A stretch of DNA of 64,000 nucleotides from positions 1 to 64,000 of the forward strand of contig CAMYYY010000001.1 of the NCBI GenBank assembly GCA_947303715.1. The letters are read 5' to 3'. The notes beneath the pieces were generated by a model. It did no database searches, was not told the DNA's origin, and saw only the letters and a list, made by a program, of their open reading frames with translations. This DNA comes from an uncultured Bacteroidales bacterium. GTDB lineage: Bacteria > Bacteroidota > Bacteroidia > Bacteroidales > Bacteroidaceae. Position 1 is the stretch's first letter, and every line of letters begins with the position of its first letter. A program made the translations under genes and the position numbers. Below, piece after piece: positions 25,334 to 34,407 of this stretch.

Positions 25334-27840
25334 ACATGAAACGGACCATCTGCTTCCTTCTCTGCTGTAGTCTCGTCCTCGTGGCACAAGCACAGCGCAT
25401 CACGTGCGAGTTTGATGATGTTTCGATGAGCGAGGCCCTGCGCCAGCTGACGCGCCAGTCCCACGACTACACCATCAGCTTCCTCTATAACGAGCTGGAG
25501 GACTTCCGCGTCACCACCTCCATCCAAAACAAGACCCTCCCCGATGCCATCCGTCAGATGATAGGCTTCTATCCTGTCCGCGTCACCGTCGATGGCAGGG
25601 AAATCATTGTGGAGTGTCCGCAGAAGACCGCCTCGCGCTACAAGGGCACCATTATAGACGAGTTGAGCGAGCCTATAGCCTACGCCAACGTCGCCCTGCT
25701 CTCGCCCGAGGACTCCACGCTACTGACGGGCGGCGTGTCCAACGAAAGCGGCCTCTTCGTTATCCCCTGCGAACAGCATCCCGTCCTCGCCCGCATCTCC
25801 TATGTTGGCTACAAGACCATTTACAAGCCTTGCCACACTACCGAGATAGGCGCTATACAGCTACAGCCGGACAATATCAAGCTAAAGACAATAAGGGTAA
25901 CAGGAAACATTATACAGAACACCGCTTCTGGCTATAAAGTATACGTTCACGCTCTGCCGTTTGCCAAAGATAAGATGCTGACAGAGTTGTTACCTTATTT
26001 GCCAGGTATCAGTATTGACCAAGACCAAATTACTATTCTTGGCCATGCCGTCACAGCCTATTATATAGATGGAGTCCGTCAAACAGACCCCGCAGTTCTG
26101 AAATCACTTTCAACAGACAAAATTGAGAGCATCGAAGTTGACTATGTGGCAGGTGCTGATGAAGCGAAATCGGCTGTAGGTGGCATCATCCGTATTACAA
26201 CCCGTCGTGAAGCCAATGGAGGCTTTAGCGGGAATGTAATAGGGGCATTGACGCTCCAGCCGTCAAACGGCATAAGTGGAGAAAAGGTGGCCAACACCCT
26301 GTCGGCAAGTATAGGCAAACTATACGTGTTCAACAGTATTGGCTTTACACGCCACACGCCGAAGATACATGAAGCCGAAACGTATATGCCAAAGCCCGAG
26401 GGTGATAGCTATTCTTTTGACAGGCAGGGAAGGTACAAACGTTGGTACTTGAACGAATATCTTGGCCTGAGTTATGAGTTTAACAAAATACAGCAACTCA
26501 AAGGTTCCGTATGGTATGTTTATGGTGATGAGAACAATAATGAAACGGGACTGACTACAAAGGCAGATGGTATGCATAGTTCTGTACGGCAGAACCCTAA
26601 CCAGTCACATCTCGTTCAAGGTGTTGCCGACTATACATGGAAACCGAAGTCAGGTCAGCAGTTCGATTTCATGGTGGACTACCTTTACAAGTATCAGAAC
26701 GACCGCCAACATTATATTATCGACAATGTGCCTGTTCCAGAAAAGTCCCAAGTAGAAAACACCCACATGCTACGCATACAACCCAAGTGGCAGCAACCAC
26801 TCAGTAAATCGCTGATGTTGACAACTGGGCTCGACTATCAGCAAACCTACTATGACAACGACCTTCTGCCAAGAACCATAATGAACAGCTATGCCCCCGC
26901 AGCCTTTGCGAAGATTAAAGGGAGTTACAATGCTATTCAGTACGACATGGGATTAAGGGCACAGCATACGAATATGCAGGTCAAGGAGGGCGATGTCAAG
27001 AACATACACAACGATTTCGGCATTTATCCTACCATTAATCTCATGTGGATGATGAATCCTGAACGCCAGCACTTGCTTAACTTCATGTACAAATACAGCA
27101 TGGAAGATTTGCCGTATAGTGTTGTTAGTTCATACCGTTCCTATACCTCTCCCTATAGTTACGAGACGGGCAATCCTGAACTGAAAGCGCCTACTGGACA
27201 CGAACTGATGCTGATGGCCAGCCTATGGGGAAGATTGACTTTGACAAGCGCACTACTTCGGGCAAACGATGAAATCTATTTCGTCAGCGAGCAGTCGCCG
27301 GAATCGCTTTCGATTACTCAGATTAAGCCATACAATTGTGCATATTTGAATGGTTTATACTTGGGGATGGAGTACTTGTTGAAGGTAAAGGATTTGTGGA
27401 CCAGTAAACCCAGAGCATCATTCAGAAAAGAGTCAGGCGAAGTGCGAGGAGTACACTACAACAACCCGTTTTGTTGGGCGTTCGACTGGAGAAATGATTT
27501 TCGTTTCTCATCCACCTTCTCAGGCGAGTTGAACTTCCATTACGAGCCAACCTCACATTTCCTTGACCTCACGTTGGAATCTGTATATCATTTGAGCCTA
27601 CAACTGAAGAAGAGTTTTTACCAAGAACGTTTCTTGATGTCCCTCGAGGCTATGCCTTTTTTCAAGAACCGAAGGACTATCACAGACAATCTGAACGTCA
27701 GGACTACTTATCACAATCAAACCAAAGAACAATATCTGTTGTTATCAGCTACATGGCGCTTCAAGGGCGGCAAGTCTCTTAAGGAACAGTCAACAGCCAA
27801 TAGCATACAGAGCTACAAACAATTTGAAAAAAAGCAGTAA
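25330..27840 (+). CDS. STN-domain TonB-dependent-type outer-membrane receptor
   Basis: This 836-residue protein has a signal peptide (KRTICFLLCCSLVLVAQAQ), an STN-like domain (about 22-95; FDDVSMSEALRQLTRQS), a carboxypeptidase-regulatory-like beta-sandwich (about 100-175; KGTIIDELSEPIAYANVALL), a plug region and a long barrel. The STN domain fits signalling to the anti-sigma factor encoded directly upstream. The ligand is unknown; there is no SusD partner. The 3' half of the gene is visibly less GC-rich than the 5' half (from about 25900), suggesting a mosaic origin. Confidence 0.85.
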   Translation: MNMKRTICFLLCCSLVLVAQAQRITCEFDDVSMSEALRQLTRQSHDYTISFLYNELEDFRVTTSIQNKTLPDAIRQMIGFYPVRVTVDGREIIVECPQKTASRYKGTIIDELSEPIAYANVALLSPEDSTLLTGGVSNESGLFVIPCEQHPVLARISYVGYKTIYKPCHTTEIGAIQLQPDNIKLKTIRVTGNIIQNTASGYKVYVHALPFAKDKMLTELLPYLPGISIDQDQITILGHAVTAYYIDGVRQTDPAVLKSLSTDKIESIEVDYVAGADEAKSAVGGIIRITTRREANGGFSGNVIGALTLQPSNGISGEKVANTLSASIGKLYVFNSIGFTRHTPKIHEAETYMPKPEGDSYSFDRQGRYKRWYLNEYLGLSYEFNKIQQLKGSVWYVYGDENNNETGLTTKADGMHSSVRQNPNQSHLVQGVADYTWKPKSGQQFDFMVDYLYKYQNDRQHYIIDNVPVPEKSQVENTHMLRIQPKWQQPLSKSLMLTTGLDYQQTYYDNDLLPRTIMNSYAPAAFAKIKGSYNAIQYDMGLRAQHTNMQVKEGDVKNIHNDFGIYPTINLMWMMNPERQHLLNFMYKYSMEDLPYSVVSSYRSYTSPYSYETGNPELKAPTGHELMLMASLWGRLTLTSALLRANDEIYFVSEQSPESLSITQIKPYNCAYLNGLYLGMEYLLKVKDLWTSKPRASFRKESGEVRGVHYNNPFCWAFDWRNDFRFSSTFSGELNFHYEPTSHFLDLTLESVYHLSLQLKKSFYQERFLMSLEAMPFFKNRRTITDNLNVRTTYHNQTKEQYLLLSATWRFKGGKSLKEQSTANSIQSYKQFEKKQ

Positions 27841-27945
27841 CAATATCCAGGTACAAATTTGTTCAGATTGTAGGACACACCTCAAAAAAGGTTTTAAGGA
27901 GTGCGAGTTTGTCCGTTTTTTTATAGTTTTTGCGAAAAAAGTGCT

Positions 27946-28259
27946 AACACTTACCTTTTTCCGTCCAACGAATTGTCATATAGAGCCTTAGATGTGGTAA
28001 GTGTTTTGGCAACACTTACCAAACACTTACCATACTCCTACCTCAAAGCTCGTCAACTTGCTTTAGTCGTAAGACAGAAACTGACAACCTAAATCAGCAA
28101 ATCACAAACCTAAATCATCGAAATACAGTTAGTTATCTGATTGCTTTTGGGGTAAGTGTAAAGGTAAATGTTAGGTAAGTGTTAGGTAAGTGTTTGAGCA
28201 ACACTTACCTCTTCTAATTCGCTTTGTCATAGCGGGTTAAGCCGCAAATGGTAAGTGTT
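27946..28259. repeat. Cluster of GGTAAGTGTT decamers
   Basis: Copies, exact or with one or two changes, lie at 27946(-), 27996(+), 28011(-), 28022(-), 28151(+), 28163(+), 28174(+), 28185(+), 28200(-) and 28250(+). The 27996/28011 and 28185/28200 pairs form perfect 10-bp inverted repeats with 5-nt loops. The copies at 28163, 28174 and 28185 are spaced by exactly 11 bp. Confidence 0.8.
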
Positions 28260-28314
28260 AGCGTATTTTTGCGATTTTCCCTGAAAAATGAGATGAGAAA
28301 AGGGGCAAGAGTTG

Positions 28315-28398
28315 GCGTTTGACGTCCTGCTGATAGCGTTTGATTTTATTTTGACAGCGTTTGATTCTATTTTGCTAGCGTTTGATTCTGAGCGCGCA
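28315..28398. repeat. Four 21-bp tandem repeats with GCGTTTGA core
   Basis: GCGTTTGA begins at 28315, 28336, 28357 and 28378, an exact 21-bp period. The unit is roughly agcgtttgattctattttgm. Confidence 0.8.
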
Positions 28399-28420
28399 GA
28401 GTTTAACTCTACGGATGTGG

Positions 28421-28711
28421 AAATTTGCATTTTCGTTCGGTTCACCCTATCTTTAACCTTCGGTTTTAGGTAGGGATCACCTCGGAAATAAAAATAAATC
28501 TTAATTTATTTTGTATTTCTCTCCTACCTTTAATCCCCTTACAGGGGCTTTTAGGTAGGCTGCGCCTCGGGAAATCAAAAAAATCTTCGTTTTTTCTTGC
28601 TTTTCCTCTCGGCTTGCACTATCTTTAATCCCCTTACGGGGCTTTTAGATAGGGTTCACCTCAGAAAATTGCAAAAAAATTTGCATTTTCGTTCGGTTCA
28701 CCCTATCTTTG
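28421..28711. repeat. Three hairpin-forming repeat units with promoter-like cores
   Basis: Units centre on ctatctttaaccttcggttt, tacctttaatccccttacag and ctatctttaatccccttacg. Each is closed by its complement (ttttaggta, ttttagatag) and flanked by ggttcacc/ggtgaacc-like arms. The stretch beginning ttgcattttcgttcggttca recurs at 28424 and 28681, running on through caccctatcttt. Confidence 0.7.
28680..28711 (+). promoter_or_regulatory. Promoter for the DMP19-family gene
   Basis: TTTG (28680-28683), 20 bp, TATCTTTG (28704-28711). It forms the last repeat unit of the preceding island. The first unit has the same layout but ends TATCTTTA. Confidence 0.65.
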
Positions 28712-28730
28712 CCAATTCAAACCATAGTGT

Positions 28731-29228
28731 ATGAAAGTCGAAATCAGTGAAGAGTCGTTCCGAAAGGCTGCTGAGGAGGGCATGGATGCCTTCCTGCGGG
28801 TGATTACCGATGCCTATCTGGAAACGCTGGGCGGCGGGCTCAGCTCCGAGGGCATGACGCGCCTTAACGGCTGGCAGCACACGCTGCTGGGCTACCGTTT
28901 CTTCCAGGAGGAGGTGATGGACGGCGGCTTCTGCCAACTGATTCAGAACGGCTACGGACCGTACATTTTTGACAATCCCTTCGCCAAGGCCATGCGCCTG
29001 ATGGGGCTGCACGACTTCTCGAAGGCTGTCTATAAGGCCAAGCGCATCTACGACACAAACAAGGCGGACTTGACGCGCGAGCGCTCCGACGAGGAGTTCA
29101 TGGCCATGTACGAGCAGTACCCGAAGTTCGACGACATTGAGGACTGGTATATTGAGAATGAGGAGGATATAACGAAGGCTATTGCCTACTATGTGGATGA
29201 ACACTTGAACCAATTCTTGGAAGATTGA
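28731..29228 (+). CDS. DMP19/DUF4375 family protein
   Basis: This 165-residue, mostly helical, acidic protein has LNGWQHTLLGYRFFQEEVMDGGFCQLIQNGYG and FDNPFAKAMRLMG in the centre, the conserved core of DMP19-like (DUF4375) proteins. Neisseria DMP19 is described as a DNA mimic that binds a repressor; whether this one acts so is unknown. A clear promoter with an unusual repeat lies immediately upstream. Confidence 0.8.
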   Translation: MKVEISEESFRKAAEEGMDAFLRVITDAYLETLGGGLSSEGMTRLNGWQHTLLGYRFFQEEVMDGGFCQLIQNGYGPYIFDNPFAKAMRLMGLHDFSKAVYKAKRIYDTNKADLTRERSDEEFMAMYEQYPKFDDIEDWYIENEEDITKAIAYYVDEHLNQFLED

Positions 29229-29333
29229 AAAGTAAGAATAAGCCGCTTCGCAGGAAATTTTACAAAATTTGGAACAAAATAAATAAAAAAAATTCTGCCC
29301 TATGTGGGTACTCATAATTTAGAATTAAGGAAT

Positions 29334-30110
29334 ATGGAAAATAGAAAGTTTTTTGCGCTTATTGCTGCCGTCTGCGTCGTGGCGCTGACGTCGTGCCTGC
29401 CCGATACCCCGGGCTATACCTATACCGCCACGTTTGCGCGCGTGGTGACCATTGACCACTCGGTGGAGCCCCCTCACTTCTATGCCGACTATACGAACGA
29501 GGATTTTGAGTTCAGCAACATTCAGAAGAATTCCGACCTCGGCAAGTATGACCTGGCGAATGCCCCGCGTGCCCTGATTGTTGCCACGATGCTGGCGGCT
29601 GACTATAAGGTGGACTACACGCTGGGCAACGGCTCGGCACCCATTGTCGTCTCGCCCGTGTGCAACAAGGACTTGGCGCTCGACGACTCGTACGGCCCCG
29701 TCTACGGCTTCTCGCAACTGGAGCTCGACAGGAGCTGGGCATACCCCTACGCCTGGGTGAGCCGCGGCTATCTGAACATCGTTCCCCAGATCAAGGCGGA
29801 CATAGCAGGGGAGCATCTGCTGGTGCCCGAAGGGGTTAGCAACGATACGCTCAGCTTCAGCCTGCGCTCGAAATACGAGAAGGGCGAGACGCTGCGCGCC
29901 GAGTTCACGTGCTTCGACCTCCGCACGCTGGCAGACACGGCTACGGCCGACGCGGGTGCCAAACCCGTGATGACGGCCATGCTTGATAAACTGAACCACT
30001 CGAGCGACTCCGTCATGGTGGTCGTGGTGGCTGACTACCTGAACGTCTGGCCCGACACGATTGTCAAGACGATGGTACCGACCAACTATTTCCATCTGCG
30101 TATTGATTAA
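29334..30110 (+). CDS. NigD-like lipoprotein
   Basis: The product has 258 residues. A signal sequence with lipobox (FFALIAAVCVVALTSC; Cys near residue 18) marks an outer- or inner-membrane lipoprotein. The mature part is beta-rich and resembles NigD-like proteins of Bacteroidales, whose function is unknown. ATG at 29334 was preferred to GTG at 29304. The last codons overlap the proposed TTG start of the next gene. Confidence 0.7.
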   Translation: MENRKFFALIAAVCVVALTSCLPDTPGYTYTATFARVVTIDHSVEPPHFYADYTNEDFEFSNIQKNSDLGKYDLANAPRALIVATMLAADYKVDYTLGNGSAPIVVSPVCNKDLALDDSYGPVYGFSQLELDRSWAYPYAWVSRGYLNIVPQIKADIAGEHLLVPEGVSNDTLSFSLRSKYEKGETLRAEFTCFDLRTLADTATADAGAKPVMTAMLDKLNHSSDSVMVVVVADYLNVWPDTIVKTMVPTNYFHLRID

Positions 30111-30684
30111 GGTAGACTTCAAGCGGCTGTTCCTGAGGCTGTGGGCGCTGATAGTCAACCCGCGGCAGGCATGGAGCGACATCCTGGAGGAAGACCCCCG
30201 ACAGGATGTGGCGATGACGTTCGTCTTTCCGCTGACGTGCTGCTGCGGCCTGGCCATCCTCATCGGGCGCCTCATCCGCGACGGCTTTGCCGAGGGGGGC
30301 TTCCTGAATGCTTTTGCCGACGCTGCCATCGCCTGCCTGGGGCTGGTGGCGGCGTTCTATCTGGCAACAGCTATCGTCGACCAGCTCAGCACACGTCTGC
30401 TCAAGCAGGAGCCTGACAAGAAGCTGTCGGCTCTCCTCGTGGGCTATTCGTTTGCCGTGGTGTTTGCGCTGACGATGCTTGTGGGGCTCTTCCCCGCATG
30501 GGTGCTGTTCAAGTGGGTGCTGCAGTTCTACGTGGTGTATGTCGTCTGGGTAGGTGCCGAAGTGCTGATGCACATCGACGAGGACAGGCGGATGACCTTC
30601 AGCCTGCTGACGTCGGCAACCATCCTACTTATCCCGTTCCTCATACAGCTTATATTCAACAAGATGCCGCTTGCCTTCGGCTAA
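30103..30684 (+). CDS. Yip1-family membrane protein
   Basis: This 193-residue protein has an N-terminal amphipathic stretch (FLRLWALIVNPRQAWSDILE, typical of bacterial Yip1/DUF1282 proteins) and five hydrophobic segments. No ATG is available; TTG at 30103, overlapping the end of the lipoprotein gene by 8 bp, is the best start. Function in bacteria is not established. It lies 18 bp upstream of smpB. Confidence 0.7.
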   Translation: MIKVDFKRLFLRLWALIVNPRQAWSDILEEDPRQDVAMTFVFPLTCCCGLAILIGRLIRDGFAEGGFLNAFADAAIACLGLVAAFYLATAIVDQLSTRLLKQEPDKKLSALLVGYSFAVVFALTMLVGLFPAWVLFKWVLQFYVVYVVWVGAEVLMHIDEDRRMTFSLLTSATILLIPFLIQLIFNKMPLAFG

Positions 30685-30702
30685 GCCTGCACACATAGTT
30701 TC

Positions 30703-31161
30703 ATGGATAAGAAACCCGCAGCCATCAACATAAAGAACAAGAAAGCCTCGTTCGACTATGAGTTCGTCGAGACCTATACGGCTGGCATCGTTCTGACGGG
30801 AACGGAGATTAAGTCCATCCGTCTGGGCAAGGTGAGCCTCGTCGATACCTACTGTTACTTCGTGGGGGGCGAGCTGTGGGTGAAGAACATGAACATTGCC
30901 GAGTACTTCTACGGCTCGTACAATAATCACAATGCCCGTCGGGAACGTAAGCTGCTGCTTACCAAGAAAGAGCTGCGCTCGTTGCAGCAGGAGGAGAAGA
31001 ATCCGGGCTTCACCATCGTCCCCGTGCGCCTTTTCATCAACGAGAAAGGGCTGGCGAAGGTCGTCATAGCCTTGGCGCGAGGTAAGAAAGAGTACGACAA
31101 GCGTCAGTCCATTAAAGAGAAGGAAGATCGTCGGGAGATGGATCGTATGTTCAAGCATTGA
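30703..31161 (+). CDS. smpB: SsrA-binding protein
   Basis: SmpB binds tmRNA for rescue of stalled ribosomes. The 152-residue protein has [20 protein letters not shown] followed by [11 protein letters not shown], then the OB-fold core with [20 protein letters not shown] and the basic C-terminal tail [20 protein letters not shown]. It is full length. The tmRNA gene is not in this window. Confidence 0.95.
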   Translation: MDKKPAAINIKNKKASFDYEFVETYTAGIVLTGTEIKSIRLGKVSLVDTYCYFVGGELWVKNMNIAEYFYGSYNNHNARRERKLLLTKKELRSLQQEEKNPGFTIVPVRLFINEKGLAKVVIALARGKKEYDKRQSIKEKEDRREMDRMFKH

Positions 31162-31168
31162 GCCACGT

Positions 31169-33919
31169 ATGGCATCGGATAGGAAGATGAAGACGCTCTC
31201 ACAACTTGTGCGTGAACGTGTCCTGCTCCTCGACGGAGCCACGGGCACCATGGTGCAGCAATACGGCATCGCTACCGGCAACAACGATATGCTGTCGCTC
31301 ACGCATCCCGAGATAGTCGGAGATATCCATGCCCGCTACCTCCGCGCCGGAGCCGACATCATAGAGACTTGCACGTTCAACGCCCAGCGTATCTCGCTGG
31401 CTGACTGCGGTGTCGAGGACCGTGTGGGCGACATCAACCGCGCTGCCGTAGCCCTTGCCCGACGGCTGGCTGACGAATTCTCCACCGACGAGAAACCCCG
31501 CTTCGTGGCAGGCTCCATAGGGCCTACGGGCAAGACGCTCTCCATGAGCCCCGATGTCAACGACCCTGCTTACCGCGCCATATCGTTCGATGAGCTTGCC
31601 GCTGCCTACAAGGAGCAGATGGCTGTACTGCTGGAGGGCGGCGTGGATGCGCTGCTGATAGAGACCATTTTCGACACGCTCAATGCCAAGGCGGCGCTCT
31701 TTGCTGCCCAGGAGGCGATGCAGCTGACGGGGCGCACGGTGCCCATCATGCTCTCCGTCACCATCAGCGACAACGCAGGGCGCACGCTCTCAGGGCAGAC
31801 GCTGGAGGCTTTCCTCGCTTCTGTCAGCACATTCGAGGTGTTTTCCGTAGGGCTGAACTGCTCGTTTGGCCCTGCGCAGATGAAACCCTATCTGCGTGAG
31901 CTGGCAGCCAAAGCTCCGTACTACGTCTCCTGCTATCCCAATGCCGGACTGCCGAATGCCTTAGGCAACTACGATACCACGCCTGAGGAGTGGGCTACGA
32001 TAACATCTTCGTTTGTTGACGAAGGGCTTGTGAATATCATCGGGGGTTGCTGCGGCACTACCGATGAATTCATTGCGGCCTTGGCTCCGCACCTTGCTGA
32101 TGCCCACCCGCGCGCGCTTCCTACGGAGAGGCAGCAGGGACTTTTCCTATCGGGATTGGAACCCTTGCGCCCGCTGGAAGGAGTAGGGGAGGGCAGCGCG
32201 TTTGTCAACGTCGGCGAGCGGTGTAATGTGGCTGGCTCGCGCAAGTTTCTGCGTCTGATATCAGAGCACAACTACGCTGAGGCTCTTACTATTGCCCGTC
32301 GTCAGGTGGATGACGGCGCGCTAATGCTCGACATCAATATGGACGACGGGTTGCTTGATGCCCGTGCCGAGATGGAGCATTTCCTCCGCCTGTTGGCTGC
32401 AGAGCCGGACATCGCGCGCGTACCTTTTATGATTGACTCTTCCAACTGGGACGTAATAACCGCAGCCTTGAAGTGTATTCAAGGAAAGCCTGTGGTGAAC
32501 TCCATCTCTCTGAAGGAGGGGGAGGAGGTTTTCCTCTGTCATGCCCGCGAACTTCGTAGGCTGGGCGCTGCCGTAGTTGTGATGGCTTTCGACGAGCAGG
32601 GGCAGGCCACAAGCTACGAGCGGAAGATAGCCGTTTGCCAACGGGCTTATCAGCTGCTTACGGAAAAGGTAGGGATGAATCCTGCCGATATCATCTTCGA
32701 CCCCAATATCCTGGCTGTCGGCACAGGAATTGCCGAACATAATGCCTACGGTCTGGACTTTATCCGCGCTGCCCGCTGGATACGTGAAAATCTCCCTGGG
32801 GCTCATGTCAGCGGAGGCGTCAGCAACCTCTCCTTTGCCTTCCGCGGCAACAATAGCCTGCGTGAGGCCATGCACGCCGTGTTCCTCTTCCATGCCGTCA
32901 AGGCGGGGATGGATATGGCTATCGTCAACCCTTCCACGTCGGTGCAGTATGCCGATATCCCTTCGGAAGAGCTGGAGCTGATAGAAGACCTCATCCTCGC
33001 CCGTCGTTCCGATGCTACAGAACGGCTGACGGAGTATATTCCTCGCTCCTTTAAAAAAGTGGATTCTTCGGAATCTCCGGATAATCTGGAACATCCGTCC
33101 TCTCCCTCCCTTGTAGACCGCCTGCAGCAGGCTCTTGTTCAGGGCGATGGCTCCCATCTGGAGCAAGACCTTGCTGAGGCGCTGGCAACCTATCCGTCGC
33201 CCGTAGCTATCATCGAAGGGCCTTTGATGGAGGGTATGAACCGCGTGGGGGAGCTGTTTGGCGAGGGTAAGATGTTTCTCCCGCAGGTGGTGAAGGCAGC
33301 CCGCACGATGAAAGAGGCTGTGCGCATCCTCCAGCCAGCCATTGATTCCCTGCGGATTCCCCACGTCATTGGCTGTTCCTGCCCCGAATGTATGGGTAGG
33401 GAAAAGGGACAACGCGTCCTGCTGGCAACGGTGAAGGGCGATGTGCATGATATAGGCAAGAACATCGTCAGTGTGGTGATGGCTTGCAACGGATACACCA
33501 TCATTGATTTGGGCGTGATGGTACCCCCCGAGGAGATTGTCCGCAAGGCGCAGGAATGCCACCCTGACATTATCGGACTCTCAGGGCTCATCACCCCTTC
33601 TTTGGGCGAAATGGTTACTGTGGCAGAGCAGCTTCAGGCTGCGGGCTTACACATCCCCCTGATGATAGGCGGTGCAACGACCAGCGACATGCACACGGCG
33701 CTGAAGATAGCGCCTGTCTATGACGCGCCGGTGGTTCATGTGAAGGATGCTTCGCAGAACTCGCGCATCGCGGCACAGTTGCTCAGCGTTTCTACTTGCG
33801 AAGCGTTTGTTAATGAGCTGCGCCAGCACCAGTCGGCCCTTCGCGAGCAGTTTGCCTCGCGCCAACAGGATTTGCTCACTCTCGACGAGGCACGCCGACA
33901 CCGCCCCACACTATGGTGA
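31169..33919 (+). CDS. metH: Cobalamin-dependent methionine synthase lacking the activation domain
   Basis: The protein has 916 residues. The homocysteine domain carries Zn ligands in VGLNCSFGP (about 229) and GGCCGTT (about 293). The folate domain begins FVNVGERCNVAGSRKF (about 350). The B12 domain has the cap region and GDVHDIGKN (DxHxxG, about 757). The frame ends LLTLDEARRHRPTLW, the place where the AdoMet-binding reactivation domain starts in full MetH (about 1,227 residues in E. coli). TGA follows and no remnant of that domain is seen downstream. It starts 7 bp after smpB. No cobalamin riboswitch is visible upstream. Confidence 0.93.
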   Translation: MASDRKMKTLSQLVRERVLLLDGATGTMVQQYGIATGNNDMLSLTHPEIVGDIHARYLRAGADIIETCTFNAQRISLADCGVEDRVGDINRAAVALARRLADEFSTDEKPRFVAGSIGPTGKTLSMSPDVNDPAYRAISFDELAAAYKEQMAVLLEGGVDALLIETIFDTLNAKAALFAAQEAMQLTGRTVPIMLSVTISDNAGRTLSGQTLEAFLASVSTFEVFSVGLNCSFGPAQMKPYLRELAAKAPYYVSCYPNAGLPNALGNYDTTPEEWATITSSFVDEGLVNIIGGCCGTTDEFIAALAPHLADAHPRALPTERQQGLFLSGLEPLRPLEGVGEGSAFVNVGERCNVAGSRKFLRLISEHNYAEALTIARRQVDDGALMLDINMDDGLLDARAEMEHFLRLLAAEPDIARVPFMIDSSNWDVITAALKCIQGKPVVNSISLKEGEEVFLCHARELRRLGAAVVVMAFDEQGQATSYERKIAVCQRAYQLLTEKVGMNPADIIFDPNILAVGTGIAEHNAYGLDFIRAARWIRENLPGAHVSGGVSNLSFAFRGNNSLREAMHAVFLFHAVKAGMDMAIVNPSTSVQYADIPSEELELIEDLILARRSDATERLTEYIPRSFKKVDSSESPDNLEHPSSPSLVDRLQQALVQGDGSHLEQDLAEALATYPSPVAIIEGPLMEGMNRVGELFGEGKMFLPQVVKAARTMKEAVRILQPAIDSLRIPHVIGCSCPECMGREKGQRVLLATVKGDVHDIGKNIVSVVMACNGYTIIDLGVMVPPEEIVRKAQECHPDIIGLSGLITPSLGEMVTVAEQLQAAGLHIPLMIGGATTSDMHTALKIAPVYDAPVVHVKDASQNSRIAAQLLSVSTCEAFVNELRQHQSALREQFASRQQDLLTLDEARRHRPTLW

Positions 33920-33986
33920 GGAGGCAAAAAAGCATTTTTTAACAAAAAAAACGCCAAAAAATATGTTTTATAACATAAAAACGCAG

Positions 33987-33994
33987 TAACTTTG
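33987..33994 (+). promoter_or_regulatory. -7 box for the winged-helix gene
   Basis: TAACTTTG lies about 68 bp before ATG at 34062. The -33 region is AT-rich without a clear TTTG. Confidence 0.45.
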
Positions 33995-34061
33995 CAGCGT
34001 TTTTAGGTAACGCCATGGCAGAACGCGTGGCAAATTATTAACTAAACAAGAGAGAACAGCT

Positions 34062-34262
34062 ATGTTAGAAACGAAAGTTGGTGAGTTCGCAGGCCTCATT
34101 TGGAATGCACTCAACGAGAAGGAAATGAACCTGAAGGACCTGAAGAAGGCTACGAAGATTAAGAAGAACGAAGAAATCTTCATGGGTCTTGGTTGGCTTC
34201 TGCGCGAAGGCAAGCTCAACGCTGCTGAAACCGAGGAAGACGTGGTTTATTCCCTGAAGTAA
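34062..34262 (+). CDS. Small winged-helix protein (PF10771-like)
   Basis: The 66-residue protein contains GEFAGLIWNALNEKEMNLKD and EIFMGLGWLLREGKLNAAET, typical of the short winged-helix family common in Bacteroidetes. It probably binds DNA, but the target is unknown. It has its own promoter and a strong terminator at 34315, so it forms a monocistronic unit. Confidence 0.8.
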   Translation: MLETKVGEFAGLIWNALNEKEMNLKDLKKATKIKKNEEIFMGLGWLLREGKLNAAETEEDVVYSLK

Positions 34263-34314
34263 TTCCCCTCTACCGTAAATCAGAAGAAGTTACTATCCCC
34301 CGCATTTACGGAAT

Positions 34315-34343
34315 GCTGGCAAAGCCCTTTGCCGGCTTTTTTT
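34315..34343 (+). terminator. Rho-independent terminator
   Basis: gctggcaaag/ctttgccggc stem (one wobble) with a 3-nt loop followed by seven T residues. Confidence 0.85.
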
Positions 34344-34355
34344 ATTTAAAAAGGT

Positions 34356-34382
34356 AAGGGCCGAGAAAAACTCTCAGCCCTT
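34356..34382 (-). terminator. Terminator for the C1 peptidase gene
   Basis: On the minus strand aagggctgaga pairs with tctcggccctt around gtttt and is followed by acctttttaaat. The stem is 11 bp with one wobble. Confidence 0.7.
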
Positions 34383-34407
34383 AATTCTTAATTCTTAACT
34401 TCTTCGT

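Larger units (their letters stand above)
27841..28730. other. 890-bp gene-free island of repeats and hairpins
   Basis: No supported gene was found. The interval holds about ten copies of the decamer GGTAAGTGTT in both orientations (27946-28259), four 21-bp GCGTTTGA repeats (28315-28398), and three hairpin-forming units of 80-100 bp (28421-28711), the last of which contains the promoter for the next gene. Confidence 0.7.

Noticed and set aside
28315..28398. Possible CRISPR array
   Set aside because: The repeats are direct 21-bp tandems without unique spacers, and no cas gene is nearby. The same applies to the arrays at 19736, 46731, 48609 and 61873.
30960..31169. Cobalamin or SAM riboswitch upstream of metH
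   Set aside because: metH starts 7 bp after smpB and no B12-box or SAM-like fold is visible in the available sequence.
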